This document shows, one piece after another, positions 1-5,294 of a stretch of DNA of 7,679 nucleotides. The notes beneath the pieces are model-generated. The model was not told the origin of the DNA. It searched no databases and saw nothing but the letters and a program-made list of their open reading frames with translations. Positions within the stretch are counted from its first letter, which is position 1. Every line of letters begins with the position of its first letter. Position numbers and translations under genes: made by a program. The DNA is taken from positions 1 to 7,679 of the forward strand of contig CAKOPK010000023.1 in NCBI GenBank assembly GCA_934099115.1. The letters are read 5' to 3'. Origin of the DNA: an uncultured Bacilli bacterium (GTDB lineage: Bacteria; Bacillota_I; Bacilli_A; RF39; UBA660).

Positions 1-28
1 CCTGGCTGGTGGGGCTCTTTTATTGTAT

Positions 29-56
29 CAAAAAACCACACCTTTATGGTGCGGTT
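29..56 (-). terminator. Intrinsic terminator downstream of the ATPase gene
   Basis: On the minus strand AACCGCACC pairs with GGTGTGGTT (9 bp with one G-U pair) around the loop ATAAA, and a run of T follows. This is the more GC-rich of two tandem terminators after the ATPase gene, so transcription from the right probably stops here. Confidence 0.8.
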
Positions 57-60
57 GAAA

Positions 61-102
61 TTTCAATTTAGGAAAAAATAAGTATTGCTACTTAATTTTT
101 TA
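61..102. repeat. Left copy of a duplicated gene-tail/terminator sequence
   Basis: The core 73-94 is identical to 1464-1485. Similarity continues on both sides. Outward, TTTCAATT (61-68) matches 1456-1463 if a 4-base TAGG insertion is allowed. Inward, the last codons of the ATPase gene (Lys-Asn-stop) resemble the Lys-Asn-stop end of the HD gene with a 3-base gap. The two copies are direct repeats bracketing the ATPase gene. Confidence 0.75.
73..94 (-). terminator. GCAA-tetraloop terminator overlapping the ATPase stop codon
   Basis: Minus-strand stem TAAGTA / TACTTA closed by a GCAA (GNRA) tetraloop and followed by six T. The stem begins inside the TAA stop of the ATPase gene. All 22 bases recur exactly at 1464-1485 after the HD-domain gene. 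Confidence 0.7.
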
Positions 103-1351
103 ATGTTCCAATGGATACAACATAGATACCATCATTTCTTTTATAAGAATATTTTGTTCCTGTTAAAACAACTAGAAATGCTGGTTCTCCACATTTTTTA
201 ATATCAACACGGTCTTTAAATTTTAAAAGATTATCTGCTGCTTCATCTATGTATCCGGCACCTAGTTTTATTTCTATTGCTCCCCATTTGCCACTGCTTG
301 TTCTTAAAATTGCATCTACTTCAAAATCTTTAGAATCGCGATAAAAAGTAATATCGCCACCATAGCTTTGAGTATATATTTTTAAGTCTCTCATACAAAG
401 AGATTCAAATAGAAAGCCAAAAGAATTTAAATCTTTAATTAAGTCATGAGGCTTCATTTCCAGAATAGCTGTTGCAATAGATGGGTCGACAAAATATTTT
501 TTAGGTTTTGTACGTATGGCATGTTTACTTCTAAAATTTAAGTTAGTTGCATTCACATCTTCTATTACAAATAATTTTTCTAATGTATTTAAATAATCTG
601 TTAGAGTCGGTCTGGAAATATCTTCATCAAAATAGTTTTTAACATCACTTTCTAGAGTGGTATTAGATACTTGGGTAGAAATATTTCTTGCAAGGCTTCT
701 TAAAACACCCTGCATTTTTTCTGGGTTTCTTTCTACACCATCTATTTTTTTTACTTCCTCGTGTATTAAAGATTTTACATATTCTTTAGCAAACCTATAT
801 TTTAAATCACTTTTTACTTCAATAGATGCTGGCCATCCTCCCCTTACAATAATACTAGCTAAATCTTCTAAAGTTAATTTGGAGGCTCCAGAAATGTCTT
901 TTCCTTCTATAATATCAGAGAATGCCACTTCACCTGTAGATTCACCTGACTCAAATAAGCTCATAGGGCGCATTAATACTCTGGATATTCTGCCTGTTCC
1001 AGTGTGCATTATTTCTCCTTCGCTTGGCCTTGCAGAACCTGTTAGTATATATTCTCCTTTTTTTCCTGTGTGGTCAACATCCGTTCTAATTGAATCCCAT
1101 ACTACTGGGTACATCTGCCATTCATCAAACATTCTTGGTTTTTCACCATTTAAAAATAAAGATGGCTTTGTATTTTTTATTTCTTCGTATTCTTGCTTTC
1201 TATCAGGATTTTGAAATTCTATTATGCTTTTTGCATGATTAAAACCAGTTGTGGATTTTCCACACCATTTGCAACCCTCTATAAGAACCGCTCCCATAAC
1301 TTCCATAAGTTCATCTATTTCTTTATCAACAACTCTTGGTAAATAACTCAT
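92..1351 (-). CDS. AAA (AAA_14/DUF4143-type) ATPase with PD-(D/E)XK-like C-terminus
   Basis: The 419-aa protein belongs by its pattern to the predicted ATPases with an N-terminal AAA_14 module and a C-terminal DUF4143 region, a family of uncertain function. Visible motifs are Walker A GCKWCGKST (26-34), Walker B-like MFDEWQ (74-79, Asp76/Glu77), a sensor-like TGSAR (104-108) and the arginine-containing GTGRISR (118-124). Residues 200-300 look like a helical or winged-helix linker. The C-terminus has FEVDAIL (343-349) and AIEIKLG (358-364), giving a D346...E360-x-K362 arrangement typical of PD-(D/E)XK folds; cleavage activity is only inferred. There is no membrane segment, so it should be cytoplasmic. 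The start is supported by AAGGAGG five bases upstream. It has its own promoter, is preceded by 23-bp repeats and is flanked by duplicated terminators, suggesting a separately acquired unit. Confidence 0.85.
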   Translation of the reverse strand: MSYLPRVVDKEIDELMEVMGAVLIEGCKWCGKSTTGFNHAKSIIEFQNPDRKQEYEEIKNTKPSLFLNGEKPRMFDEWQMYPVVWDSIRTDVDHTGKKGEYILTGSARPSEGEIMHTGTGRISRVLMRPMSLFESGESTGEVAFSDIIEGKDISGASKLTLEDLASIIVRGGWPASIEVKSDLKYRFAKEYVKSLIHEEVKKIDGVERNPEKMQGVLRSLARNISTQVSNTTLESDVKNYFDEDISRPTLTDYLNTLEKLFVIEDVNATNLNFRSKHAIRTKPKKYFVDPSIATAILEMKPHDLIKDLNSFGFLFESLCMRDLKIYTQSYGGDITFYRDSKDFEVDAILRTSSGKWGAIEIKLGAGYIDEAADNLLKFKDRVDIKKCGEPAFLVVLTGTKYSYKRNDGIYVVSIGTLKN

Positions 1352-1364
1352 ATTTTCCTCCTTT

Positions 1365-1380
1365 TATATATATATATATA
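1365..1380. repeat. (TA)8 dinucleotide tract in the ATPase leader
   Basis: Eight uninterrupted TA units lie between the -10 box and the Shine-Dalgarno site of the ATPase gene. Such tracts can change length by slippage, and here a change would alter leader length. Any regulatory effect is speculation. Confidence 0.6.
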
Positions 1381-1408
1381 TTATAGCTCTATTTTACAAA
1401 AAAAACAA
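1380..1408 (-). promoter_or_regulatory. Promoter of the ATPase gene
   Basis: On the minus strand a perfect TATAAT (1385-1380) follows TTGTTT (1408-1403) after 17 bases. The -35 is a weak match. Repeat units at 1391-1459 overlap the -35 and spacer and extend upstream, so control at this promoter is likely. Confidence 0.6.
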
Positions 1409-1459
1409 TTTTTATTTTACATTTTGTACCAAATTCATTTTACGTTTTGTACTTTTTTC
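1391..1459. repeat. Three 23-bp-spaced repeats (putative operator/iterons)
   Basis: Units begin at 1391, 1414 and 1437, exactly 23 bases apart. Units two and three share ATTTTAC(A/G)TTTTGTAC with one mismatch in 16 and end alike in TTC. Unit one keeps ATTTTACA and the C at position 16 but is otherwise degenerate. The array spans and extends upstream of the ATPase promoter, so a protein bound on one face of the helix could control it. The cognate regulator is not identifiable. Confidence 0.65.
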
Positions 1460-1496
1460 AATTAAAAAATAAGTATTGCTACTTATTAATTTTTAA
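1456..1496. repeat. Right copy of the duplicated gene-tail/terminator sequence
   Basis: This copy carries the 22 bases at 1464-1485 identical to 73-94, plus the flanking TTTCAATT and the Lys-Asn-stop end of the HD gene. It lies between the HD gene and the ATPase regulatory region. Together with the left copy it forms a direct repeat about 1.39 kb apart. Confidence 0.75.
1464..1487 (-). terminator. GCAA-tetraloop terminator after the HD-domain gene
   Basis: Minus-strand AATAAGTA pairs perfectly with TACTTATT (8 bp) around GCAA, with a T run from 1469 to 1464. It sits directly at the TAA stop of the HD gene, separating it from the ATPase gene. Confidence 0.75.
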
Positions 1497-2031
1497 ACAT
1501 TAAGATATTAAATAATAATATTAGAGTTACATTTGCTACATAAGAGAATTGGAAACGTTCACATTCCATGATGGATACTAATAAATCAGATAAACAAATA
1601 ATCCATCCTTCTTTTGATTTAGGTTTAAATTCCTTTATACTTGCTTTTTCTTTATGATTAATAAATGGAAATACTTTCTTTAATAATATATGATGAAACA
1701 TATGAGTTTTAATGGCTTCACTTTCTAAATCTGTAATATTAAAGTATTTTTTAGCATTATTAGCAGCGGTTACTGGATGTCTTAAATAAGAATTCTCTGG
1801 CTTTTCTTTTCTAGTTCCAAAGAAAAAATCATGTAATAGACCCGCTCTTGCTACTGATTTTATATCAGCATGAAATATTTTACCTATTTTATAACTTAAT
1901 TTAGCTACTCTTAATGAATGTTCATATTTACTAGAACCATGATGAAGGTCCTTTTTGGTTTCTAAAAAAATAGCACTATTTAATATATCACTAACTAAAC
2001 TCTCAAACTCATAACTAGACTTTTTAGTCAT
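1486..2031 (-). CDS. HD-domain protein (putative metal-dependent phosphohydrolase)
   Basis: The 181-aa protein has the spaced His/Asp residues of the HD superfamily: His38 in YEHSLRVA, the HD pair His67-Asp68 in LLHDFF, His85 in RHP, His110 and His113/114 in KTHMFHH, and Asp149 in LSDLL. HD proteins usually hydrolyse phosphate esters or nucleotides using bound metal; the substrate cannot be told here. The domain fills about residues 30-155. The last 25 residues are hydrophobic and end in FKN, sharing their DNA tail with the ATPase gene, so the C-terminus may have been altered by recombination. The start is supported by AGGAG eleven bases upstream and a consensus promoter. It follows the spoVA operon but is separated by a terminator, so any link to sporulation is inference. 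Confidence 0.8.
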   Translation of the reverse strand: MTKKSSYEFESLVSDILNSAIFLETKKDLHHGSSKYEHSLRVAKLSYKIGKIFHADIKSVARAGLLHDFFFGTRKEKPENSYLRHPVTAANNAKKYFNITDLESEAIKTHMFHHILLKKVFPFINHKEKASIKEFKPKSKEGWIICLSDLLVSIMECERFQFSYVANVTLILLFNILMFKN

Positions 2032-2065
2032 TTTGTTTTCAACTCCTATTTAAACCGACATTATC

Positions 2066-2094
2066 ATTATATTAAAGTATATATATTTTGTAAA
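2066..2094 (-). promoter_or_regulatory. Vegetative-type promoter of the HD-domain gene
   Basis: Minus-strand TTTACA (2094-2089) and TATAAT (2071-2066) are separated by 17 bases, a near-perfect housekeeping sigma promoter. The -35 lies just beyond the T run of the spoVA terminator, so the HD gene appears to be expressed independently of sporulation. Confidence 0.75.
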
Positions 2095-2095
2095 G

Positions 2096-2126
2096 AAAAA
2101 AAACACTTTTTTCTTGTTAAGTGTTT
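2096..2126 (-). terminator. Terminator of the spoVA operon
   Basis: AAACACTT and AAGTGTTT form a perfect 8-bp minus-strand stem with a 10-base loop, continuing into a long T run. The stem overlaps the last two bases of the spoVAE stop codon, so the operon ends exactly here. Confidence 0.8.
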
Positions 2127-2475
2127 AATCTTTTGGTTTAAAAAATATAGCACAAAAGGCTGCGAAAACAATAGATGCTACAATAGCGGCGCCACCTTTC
2201 GTAAGCATGCCAGTAAATATTCCTAAGATACCAGATGCTTGAAATCCTTCATAAGCTCCTGTATACAGTGCATAACCAAAGTTAGATATTAAGGTAGTTG
2301 CTCCTCCACCTGCTAAATTTATTAGCTTTTCATAAATACCAAAGAAGGCTAATATTGCTCCTATTACTGTAAATATAGTTGTTACATGACCTGCTGTTAA
2401 TTTCGTATTATCTAATACTATTTGGCCTAAAGCACAAAATAATCCTGCTATTAAGAAAGCCCAAATAAAAGTCAT
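2125..2475 (-). CDS. spoVAE: Stage V sporulation protein AE (SpoVAE/SpoVAEb)
   Basis: The 116-aa protein is almost entirely hydrophobic, with about four membrane segments (roughly 3-22, 28-50, 60-85 and 88-112) and the typical SpoVAE N-terminus FIWAFLIAGLFCALGQIVLD. It ends with a short charged FKPKD tail. In the family it is an inner spore-membrane component of the SpoVA channel, which moves calcium-dipicolinate into the forespore and out again at germination. The start overlaps the spoVAD stop as TAATG and is preceded by GGAGGTG five bases upstream, implying translational coupling. Identification rests on sequence pattern, length (near the usual 110-120 aa) and gene order. Confidence 0.93.
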   Translation of the reverse strand: MTFIWAFLIAGLFCALGQIVLDNTKLTAGHVTTIFTVIGAILAFFGIYEKLINLAGGGATTLISNFGYALYTGAYEGFQASGILGIFTGMLTKGGAAIVASIVFAAFCAIFFKPKD

Positions 2476-3449
2476 TATAACACCTCCAAACTAATAGCAT
2501 GAGCAATTCCTGGTATTCCTAGTTTTTGATTAGCTAGTTGAACTGATTGTAAAGAGCCTGTTGCTATTATAAGTATTTTTTTATATTTTTTACATCCAAT
2601 TATTTTATCAAATAAATATAATGGTAGTGCTACCGGGCCACTAGCTCCGGCATACGTTTCTTGAGAACTAGTATATATTTCACATCCAGCATCTAAGTAT
2701 TTCTTTAAAGATATATGAAATACATTACTGGTTAAGTCTAAAAATAAGTCACGTCCTACTTTACCTAAATCCCCTGTTAATACTAAGTCATAGTAGTTAA
2801 TATTTCTTTTCATTTCTAATAAATGTGTATTTAAAACGTCTATAGCTGCTGGAGCCATAACTGCTCCCATATTACTCGCATCTTTTACACCCATATCTAC
2901 TACTTTGCCAATAGTTGCACTCTCTACTTTTAAATTTGTTATTTCACTAGTTAATAGGGTTGCTATAGCGCCTGTTGTAGTAAATGTTGTTGTATGTTTT
3001 TTTATAGCACCATATTCTACTGGATAACGAAATTGTCTTTCAGCATTTAAATTATGACTACTAGTAACTGCTACTATATTTTTAGCAAGACGGCCACTTA
3101 TAAAAGATGCTCCTATAATTAATTCTTCTACATATGTAGAACAAGCACTATATACTCCTAAATAAGGTATACGATATTTAGATGCATTATAACTACTAAT
3201 ACATGTTTGATTTATTAAGTCTCCTCCTATTAATAAATCAATTTTGCTTTCGGTTAATTTATTACGCATTAATAAATTATCTACTACTATTTTTTGCATT
3301 TTTATTTCAGCTTGTTCAAAGGTTTTTTCTCCATAATAATAATCATCCATTACTAAATCATAATTTTTTAAAAAGCTATCTTTTTCTAAAGGACCTACGA
3401 TAGAAAAATTATCTTTTATATAAACATTATTAAATTTTTTACTAGCCAC
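2475..3449 (-). CDS. spoVAD: Stage V sporulation protein AD (SpoVAD)
   Basis: The 324-aa protein is slightly shorter than the usual ~338 aa. SpoVAD has a thiolase/KAS III-like fold and binds dipicolinic acid at the forespore or spore inner membrane, working with SpoVAC and SpoVAE. Visible family landmarks are IGGDLINQ (74-81), YSACSTYVEEL (100-110, with Cys103 at the thiolase-like nucleophile position), SSHN (130-133), TGDLGKVG (225-232), TYAGASG (265-271) and IATGSL (295-300). There is no membrane segment, so it should be soluble or peripheral. Translation starts at GTG, eight bases inside the end of spoVAC, with an AAAGGTGA ribosome site seven bases from its AGGTG core. That overlap, and the TAATG junction with spoVAE, mark a tightly coupled operon. 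Confidence 0.96.
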   Translation of the reverse strand: MASKKFNNVYIKDNFSIVGPLEKDSFLKNYDLVMDDYYYGEKTFEQAEIKMQKIVVDNLLMRNKLTESKIDLLIGGDLINQTCISSYNASKYRIPYLGVYSACSTYVEELIIGASFISGRLAKNIVAVTSSHNLNAERQFRYPVEYGAIKKHTTTFTTTGAIATLLTSEITNLKVESATIGKVVDMGVKDASNMGAVMAPAAIDVLNTHLLEMKRNINYYDLVLTGDLGKVGRDLFLDLTSNVFHISLKKYLDAGCEIYTSSQETYAGASGPVALPLYLFDKIIGCKKYKKILIIATGSLQSVQLANQKLGIPGIAHAISLEVL

Positions 3450-3879
3450 CTATTATCACCTTTATAACTACTAGAATAAAAGCACTTAATATTCCATATA
3501 AAATAACAGAGCCTGCTAATTTAAAGAAATTAGAGCCTAATCCGGTAATTAATCCTTCCTTTTTATAATCTAATGCACTACTACAAACGGAATGAGCAAA
3601 GCCTGTAGTTGGTAGTAATAATCCTGCTTTTGCTTTTGTCATCCAGTTATCAAAAAAACCAAAGGCTGTAAATAAGGATGCAACTAAAATAACAATTAGA
3701 CAAGTCCATGTACTTGCTATCACTCTAGTTAAATTAAATAAATTCATTAAAACTACAATGATGCCTTCTACTAAAAAACCTACTGTACCACCTATTAAAA
3801 AAGCATAAATTGTGTTATGAAGTTTATCTTCTCTAGGTTCATACTTTTTAATTAGTTTTTGATATTCATCTTTATTCAT
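3442..3879 (-). CDS. spoVAC: Stage V sporulation protein AC (SpoVAC)
   Basis: The 145-aa protein has four to five membrane segments after a charged N-terminus (MNKDEYQKLIKKYEPRE). FLIGGTVGFLVEGI, the TAFGFFDN region, and GLLLPTTGFAHSV with GLITGLGSNFFKLAG are typical of SpoVAC, the mechanosensitive-channel-like subunit of the SpoVA dipicolinate system in the inner spore membrane. I chose the ATG at 3879 rather than the in-frame ATG at 3966: a perfect GGAGGT lies six bases upstream and the length fits the usual ~150 aa, while the extra 29 residues are not family-like. It heads a three-gene operon without spoVAA, spoVAB or spoVAF, the compact arrangement known from clostridia. Sporulation-sigma control is expected from the family, but no convincing promoter could be placed. 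Confidence 0.95.
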   Translation of the reverse strand: MNKDEYQKLIKKYEPREDKLHNTIYAFLIGGTVGFLVEGIIVVLMNLFNLTRVIASTWTCLIVILVASLFTAFGFFDNWMTKAKAGLLLPTTGFAHSVCSSALDYKKEGLITGLGSNFFKLAGSVILYGILSAFILVVIKVIIGG

Positions 3880-3961
3880 TCTATAACCTCCATTCTTATT
3901 ATTGGAAGATAATGGAAAGTTATACATTTTTATTTTGAAATTATTGCACAATAAAAATATT

Positions 3962-3976
3962 ATCAAATAATTTGAT
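3962..3976. repeat. Perfect inverted repeat upstream of spoVAC
   Basis: ATCAAA-TAA-TTTGAT is perfectly symmetrical, about 85 bases before the spoVAC start. Its placement fits a repressor or activator site for the spoVA operon. The AT-rich context makes chance occurrence possible and no regulator is identified. Confidence 0.35.
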
Positions 3977-3996
3977 CACAATTGTTTTACGCATTT

Positions 3997-4021
3997 AAAA
4001 ATCGAACTAAAAAGTTCGACT
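3997..4021 (-). terminator. Orphan intrinsic terminator upstream of spoVA
   Basis: The minus-strand stem built on TCGAAC / GTTCGA extends to 8 bp (including one G-U pair), with the loop TTTTTA and a following T run. It insulates spoVA from transcription coming from the tRNA side. No minus-strand gene lies directly upstream, so it may end an untranslated RNA or catch read-through from tRNA-Cys. Confidence 0.6.
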
Positions 4022-4149
4022 AAATATCATTATGGAGGCATAAAGATTGAAGTCAGACAACCTTTATTTTTCTGTATAATAGGTAGTAATAAACTACTAA
4101 CTGATATAAGTGTACCATGAAAATGCGAATATAGTACAAAAAATATAAA

Positions 4150-4173
4150 TACAGTGACATTTACAGTGACATT
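4150..4173 (+). repeat. Tandem 12-bp direct repeat
   Basis: TACAGTGACATT occurs twice in perfect tandem (4150-4161 and 4162-4173), directly upstream of the extended -10 box of the small plus-strand ORF. The first copy also supplies the best -35 candidate. It could be a regulator binding site. Confidence 0.7.
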
Positions 4174-4184
4174 TGTGGTATACT
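4154..4184 (+). promoter_or_regulatory. Extended -10 promoter for a small plus-strand ORF
   Basis: TATACT (4179-4184) is preceded by the extended -10 element TGG (4176-4178). A -35-like GTGACA/TGACAT (4154-4160) lies 18-19 bases upstream inside the tandem repeat. The predicted start site is about 20 bases before the small ORF. Confidence 0.55.
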
Positions 4185-4209
4185 TTTATTAGTATGAGGA
4201 GTGATATAG

Positions 4210-4329
4210 GTGAAATTATTAGATGAAATAAAACCAGTGTTTTTTATTGACAATAAAATGAATGATATATTAAATGATTTAAATGTTAAACTTAAAAATA
4301 TAAATGTTAATGGTAAACAAAAAAACTAA
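4210..4329 (+). CDS. Hypothetical 39-residue peptide
   Basis: A GTG-initiated frame of 39 codons is preceded by AGGAG (4197-4201) at an ideal eight-base distance and by an extended -10 promoter. The predicted peptide begins MKLLDEIKPVFFIDNK and continues as a lysine- and asparagine-rich, probably helical stretch (MNDILNDLNVKLKNINVN). It has no membrane segment or signal peptide, and I do not recognise a family. It is the only plus-strand gene, and it runs toward the terminator of tRNA-Cys; the inverted repeat of that terminator includes the peptide's stop codon. It may be a genuine small protein, an antitoxin-like or regulatory peptide, or the remnant of a larger gene; the sequence does not decide. 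Ribosome site plus promoter make chance less likely. Confidence 0.45.
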   Translation: MKLLDEIKPVFFIDNKMNDILNDLNVKLKNINVNGKQKN

Positions 4330-4343
4330 CTATTTCTAGTTAG
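4319..4343 (-). terminator. Terminator of the tRNA-Cys transcript
   Basis: On the minus strand CTAACTA and TAGTTAG pair perfectly (7 bp) around a GAAA tetraloop, followed by seven T. It lies about 45 bases after the tRNA 3' end. A weaker trailer hairpin (CTCGGAA / TTCTGAG, 4375-4355) lies between them. Confidence 0.7.
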
Positions 4344-4388
4344 CATTTATTACTCTCAGAAGTAAATTTTCCGAGTTTTCTGTCAATC

Positions 4389-4462
4389 TGGAGGGGCCTA
4401 CCAGATTCGAACTGGTGCTCAGGGAGTTGCAGTCCCACGCCTTACCACTTGGCTAAAGCCCC
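4389..4462 (-). tRNA. tRNA-Cys (anticodon GCA)
   Basis: The minus strand reads as a complete 74-base cloverleaf. The acceptor stem GGGGCTT pairs with AGGCCCC (one G-U). The D arm is GCC/GGC with a GG in its loop, and the anticodon loop is CTGCAAC, giving anticodon GCA. The T arm ACCAG/CTGGT carries the loop TTCGAAT. The discriminator is U73, the known identity base for cysteinyl-tRNA synthetase, and CCA is encoded at 4391-4389. The outermost anticodon-stem pair appears to be a T-T mismatch. It has its own promoter and terminator and is not part of a tRNA cluster here. Confidence 0.97.
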
Positions 4463-4474
4463 GTCTGTATTAAT

Positions 4475-4503
4475 ATTTTATAACATTTTTTTTACTATGT
4501 CAA
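4475..4503 (-). promoter_or_regulatory. Promoter of tRNA-Cys
   Basis: Minus-strand consensus TTGACA (4503-4498) and TAAAAT (4480-4475, five of six consensus bases) are separated by exactly 17 bases. This predicts a start a few bases before the tRNA. Confidence 0.8.
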
Positions 4504-4528
4504 TTGTTTCTCACTATTAGTATATGCA

Positions 4529-4561
4529 AAAGGTCTTAAAATACTTCCTTTTAAGACCTTT
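4529..4561 (-). terminator. Terminator of the Fic-like gene
   Basis: AAAGGTCTTAAAA and TTTTAAGACCTTT form a perfect 13-bp stem with a 7-base loop, overlapping the stop codon of the Fic gene. The T tail after the minus-strand stem is short, but stem length and position support termination. The sequence is nearly symmetrical and could act in both directions. Confidence 0.7.
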
Positions 4562-5225
4562 ATAAATTTATTCCATCAATACTAGTTTCATATAGCCATT
4601 TTTTTAATTCCCAGTTATCTCCAGTTTCGTAAAATTTAATTAATTTTTCATAAAATATTGGTTGATTTTCTAAGGCAATTGTTATTATTCCACAACCATT
4701 ATCTATCATTATTTTATTAGCAAATAACATTGCTACTCTTTTATTTCCATCTATAAACATCTGTCTACGCATAATCCATAACATTGTTTCTAGGGCAATT
4801 TCTGTTTTAGTTTTTTCGTTTTGATTTAATATTTCTTCTAACTCTTCTTTAATTTGGCTTTCTATTGGAAATAATGGCTTCCATGATGTACCACCAATTG
4901 TAACAGGTGTGGTTCTTAATCTTCCTAAATCTTGTTCTAAAACTAGTTTATCAACGGTTATTTTATGTAGTTCACATAATAATTTGTAGTCGCTTTCTAT
5001 ATTTTCTTCTTCTAATATAAACTGCCAAGCATATTTTAAATTATTTATAGCTATGATATTATCAACCGTTAAGCCATTTACAATTCCACCATCATAAATT
5101 GCTTGTGTTTCTGGATAGGTAACTCCAATTCCTTCTAAATTAGCACTTTTCCAGATATAATCTACTATATTTCGTTTGGCAATAAATACATTTTTTTCTC
5201 TTGTTAAATTAAATTTATCTTTCAT
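4560..5225 (-). CDS. Fic/Doc-fold protein, class II-like, lacking the catalytic His
   Basis: The 221-aa protein resembles Fic-family proteins, which usually transfer AMP or another phosphate-containing group to target proteins; Doc phosphorylates EF-Tu. The active-site loop reads QMFIDGNKR (155-163) where the canonical form is HxFx(D/E)GN(G/K)R. The anion-binding DGNKR is kept, as in Doc, but the catalytic histidine position holds Gln155. The N-terminus has SANLEG (27-32), matching the class II inhibitory motif (S/T)xxxE(G/N), with Glu31 expected to pair with Arg163. The flap region around GGTSWKP (111-117) is also present. The start has AAGGAG nine bases upstream and an extended -10 promoter; no antitoxin gene lies beside it. 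It may be a non-AMPylating subfamily member or an inactive regulator. No signal peptide or membrane segment is seen. Confidence 0.85.
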   Translation of the reverse strand: MKDKFNLTREKNVFIAKRNIVDYIWKSANLEGIGVTYPETQAIYDGGIVNGLTVDNIIAINNLKYAWQFILEEENIESDYKLLCELHKITVDKLVLEQDLGRLRTTPVTIGGTSWKPLFPIESQIKEELEEILNQNEKTKTEIALETMLWIMRRQMFIDGNKRVAMLFANKIMIDNGCGIITIALENQPIFYEKLIKFYETGDNWELKKWLYETSIDGINL

Positions 5226-5259
5226 TTTAATGTTCTCCTTTAAGGGCTTGTATGATTTT

Positions 5260-5288
5260 ATTATAACATATACAGAACATTTTGTCTT
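5260..5288 (-). promoter_or_regulatory. Extended -10 promoter of the Fic-like gene
   Basis: Minus-strand TGT-TATAAT (TATAAT at 5265-5260) is a perfect extended -10. AAGACA (5288-5283) lies 17 bases upstream as a partial -35. The gene is therefore a separate transcription unit from the membrane-protein pair upstream. Confidence 0.7.
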
Positions 5289-5294
5289 TTTTAA

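Larger units (their letters stand above)
3880..4209. other. Gene-poor region upstream of spoVAC
   Basis: About 330 bases have no supported protein gene. They contain the spoVAC ribosome site, a perfect 15-base inverted repeat, a minus-strand terminator hairpin without an obvious gene to terminate, and the promoter with tandem repeat of the small plus-strand ORF. A plus-strand GGAGG at 4033 leads only to a 10-codon TTG-initiated frame, which I do not call. Confidence 0.6.

Noticed and set aside
1..24. GC-rich block ending GGGGCTCTTTT at the left edge
   Set aside because: It resembles the right arm of a plus-strand terminator, but the pairing arm would lie outside the window.
657..1214. Plus-strand 185-codon open frame
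   Set aside because: It is antisense to the clearly coding ATPase gene, has no convincing ribosome site and no recognisable domain.
3203..3403. Plus-strand 66-codon open frame
   Set aside because: Antisense shadow of spoVAD; its leucine/phenylalanine richness reflects AT-rich codons read backwards.
3891..3926. Possible sigma-G promoter for spoVA (TGTATA, 17 bases, AATAATA)
   Set aside because: The boxes partly fit, but the predicted start would fall at or within the Shine-Dalgarno sequence, leaving too little leader. The AT-rich context gives many such matches.
3880..3966. Longer N-terminus for SpoVAC starting at the ATG at 3966
   Set aside because: The downstream ATG has a perfect GGAGGT six bases upstream and gives the normal family length; the extension is not family-like.
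4033..4110. GGAGG followed by a TTG-initiated or ATT-initiated short plus-strand frame
   Set aside because: The TTG frame is only 10 codons and the overlapping frame lacks a normal start. It could be a gene remnant, but nothing identifiable remains.
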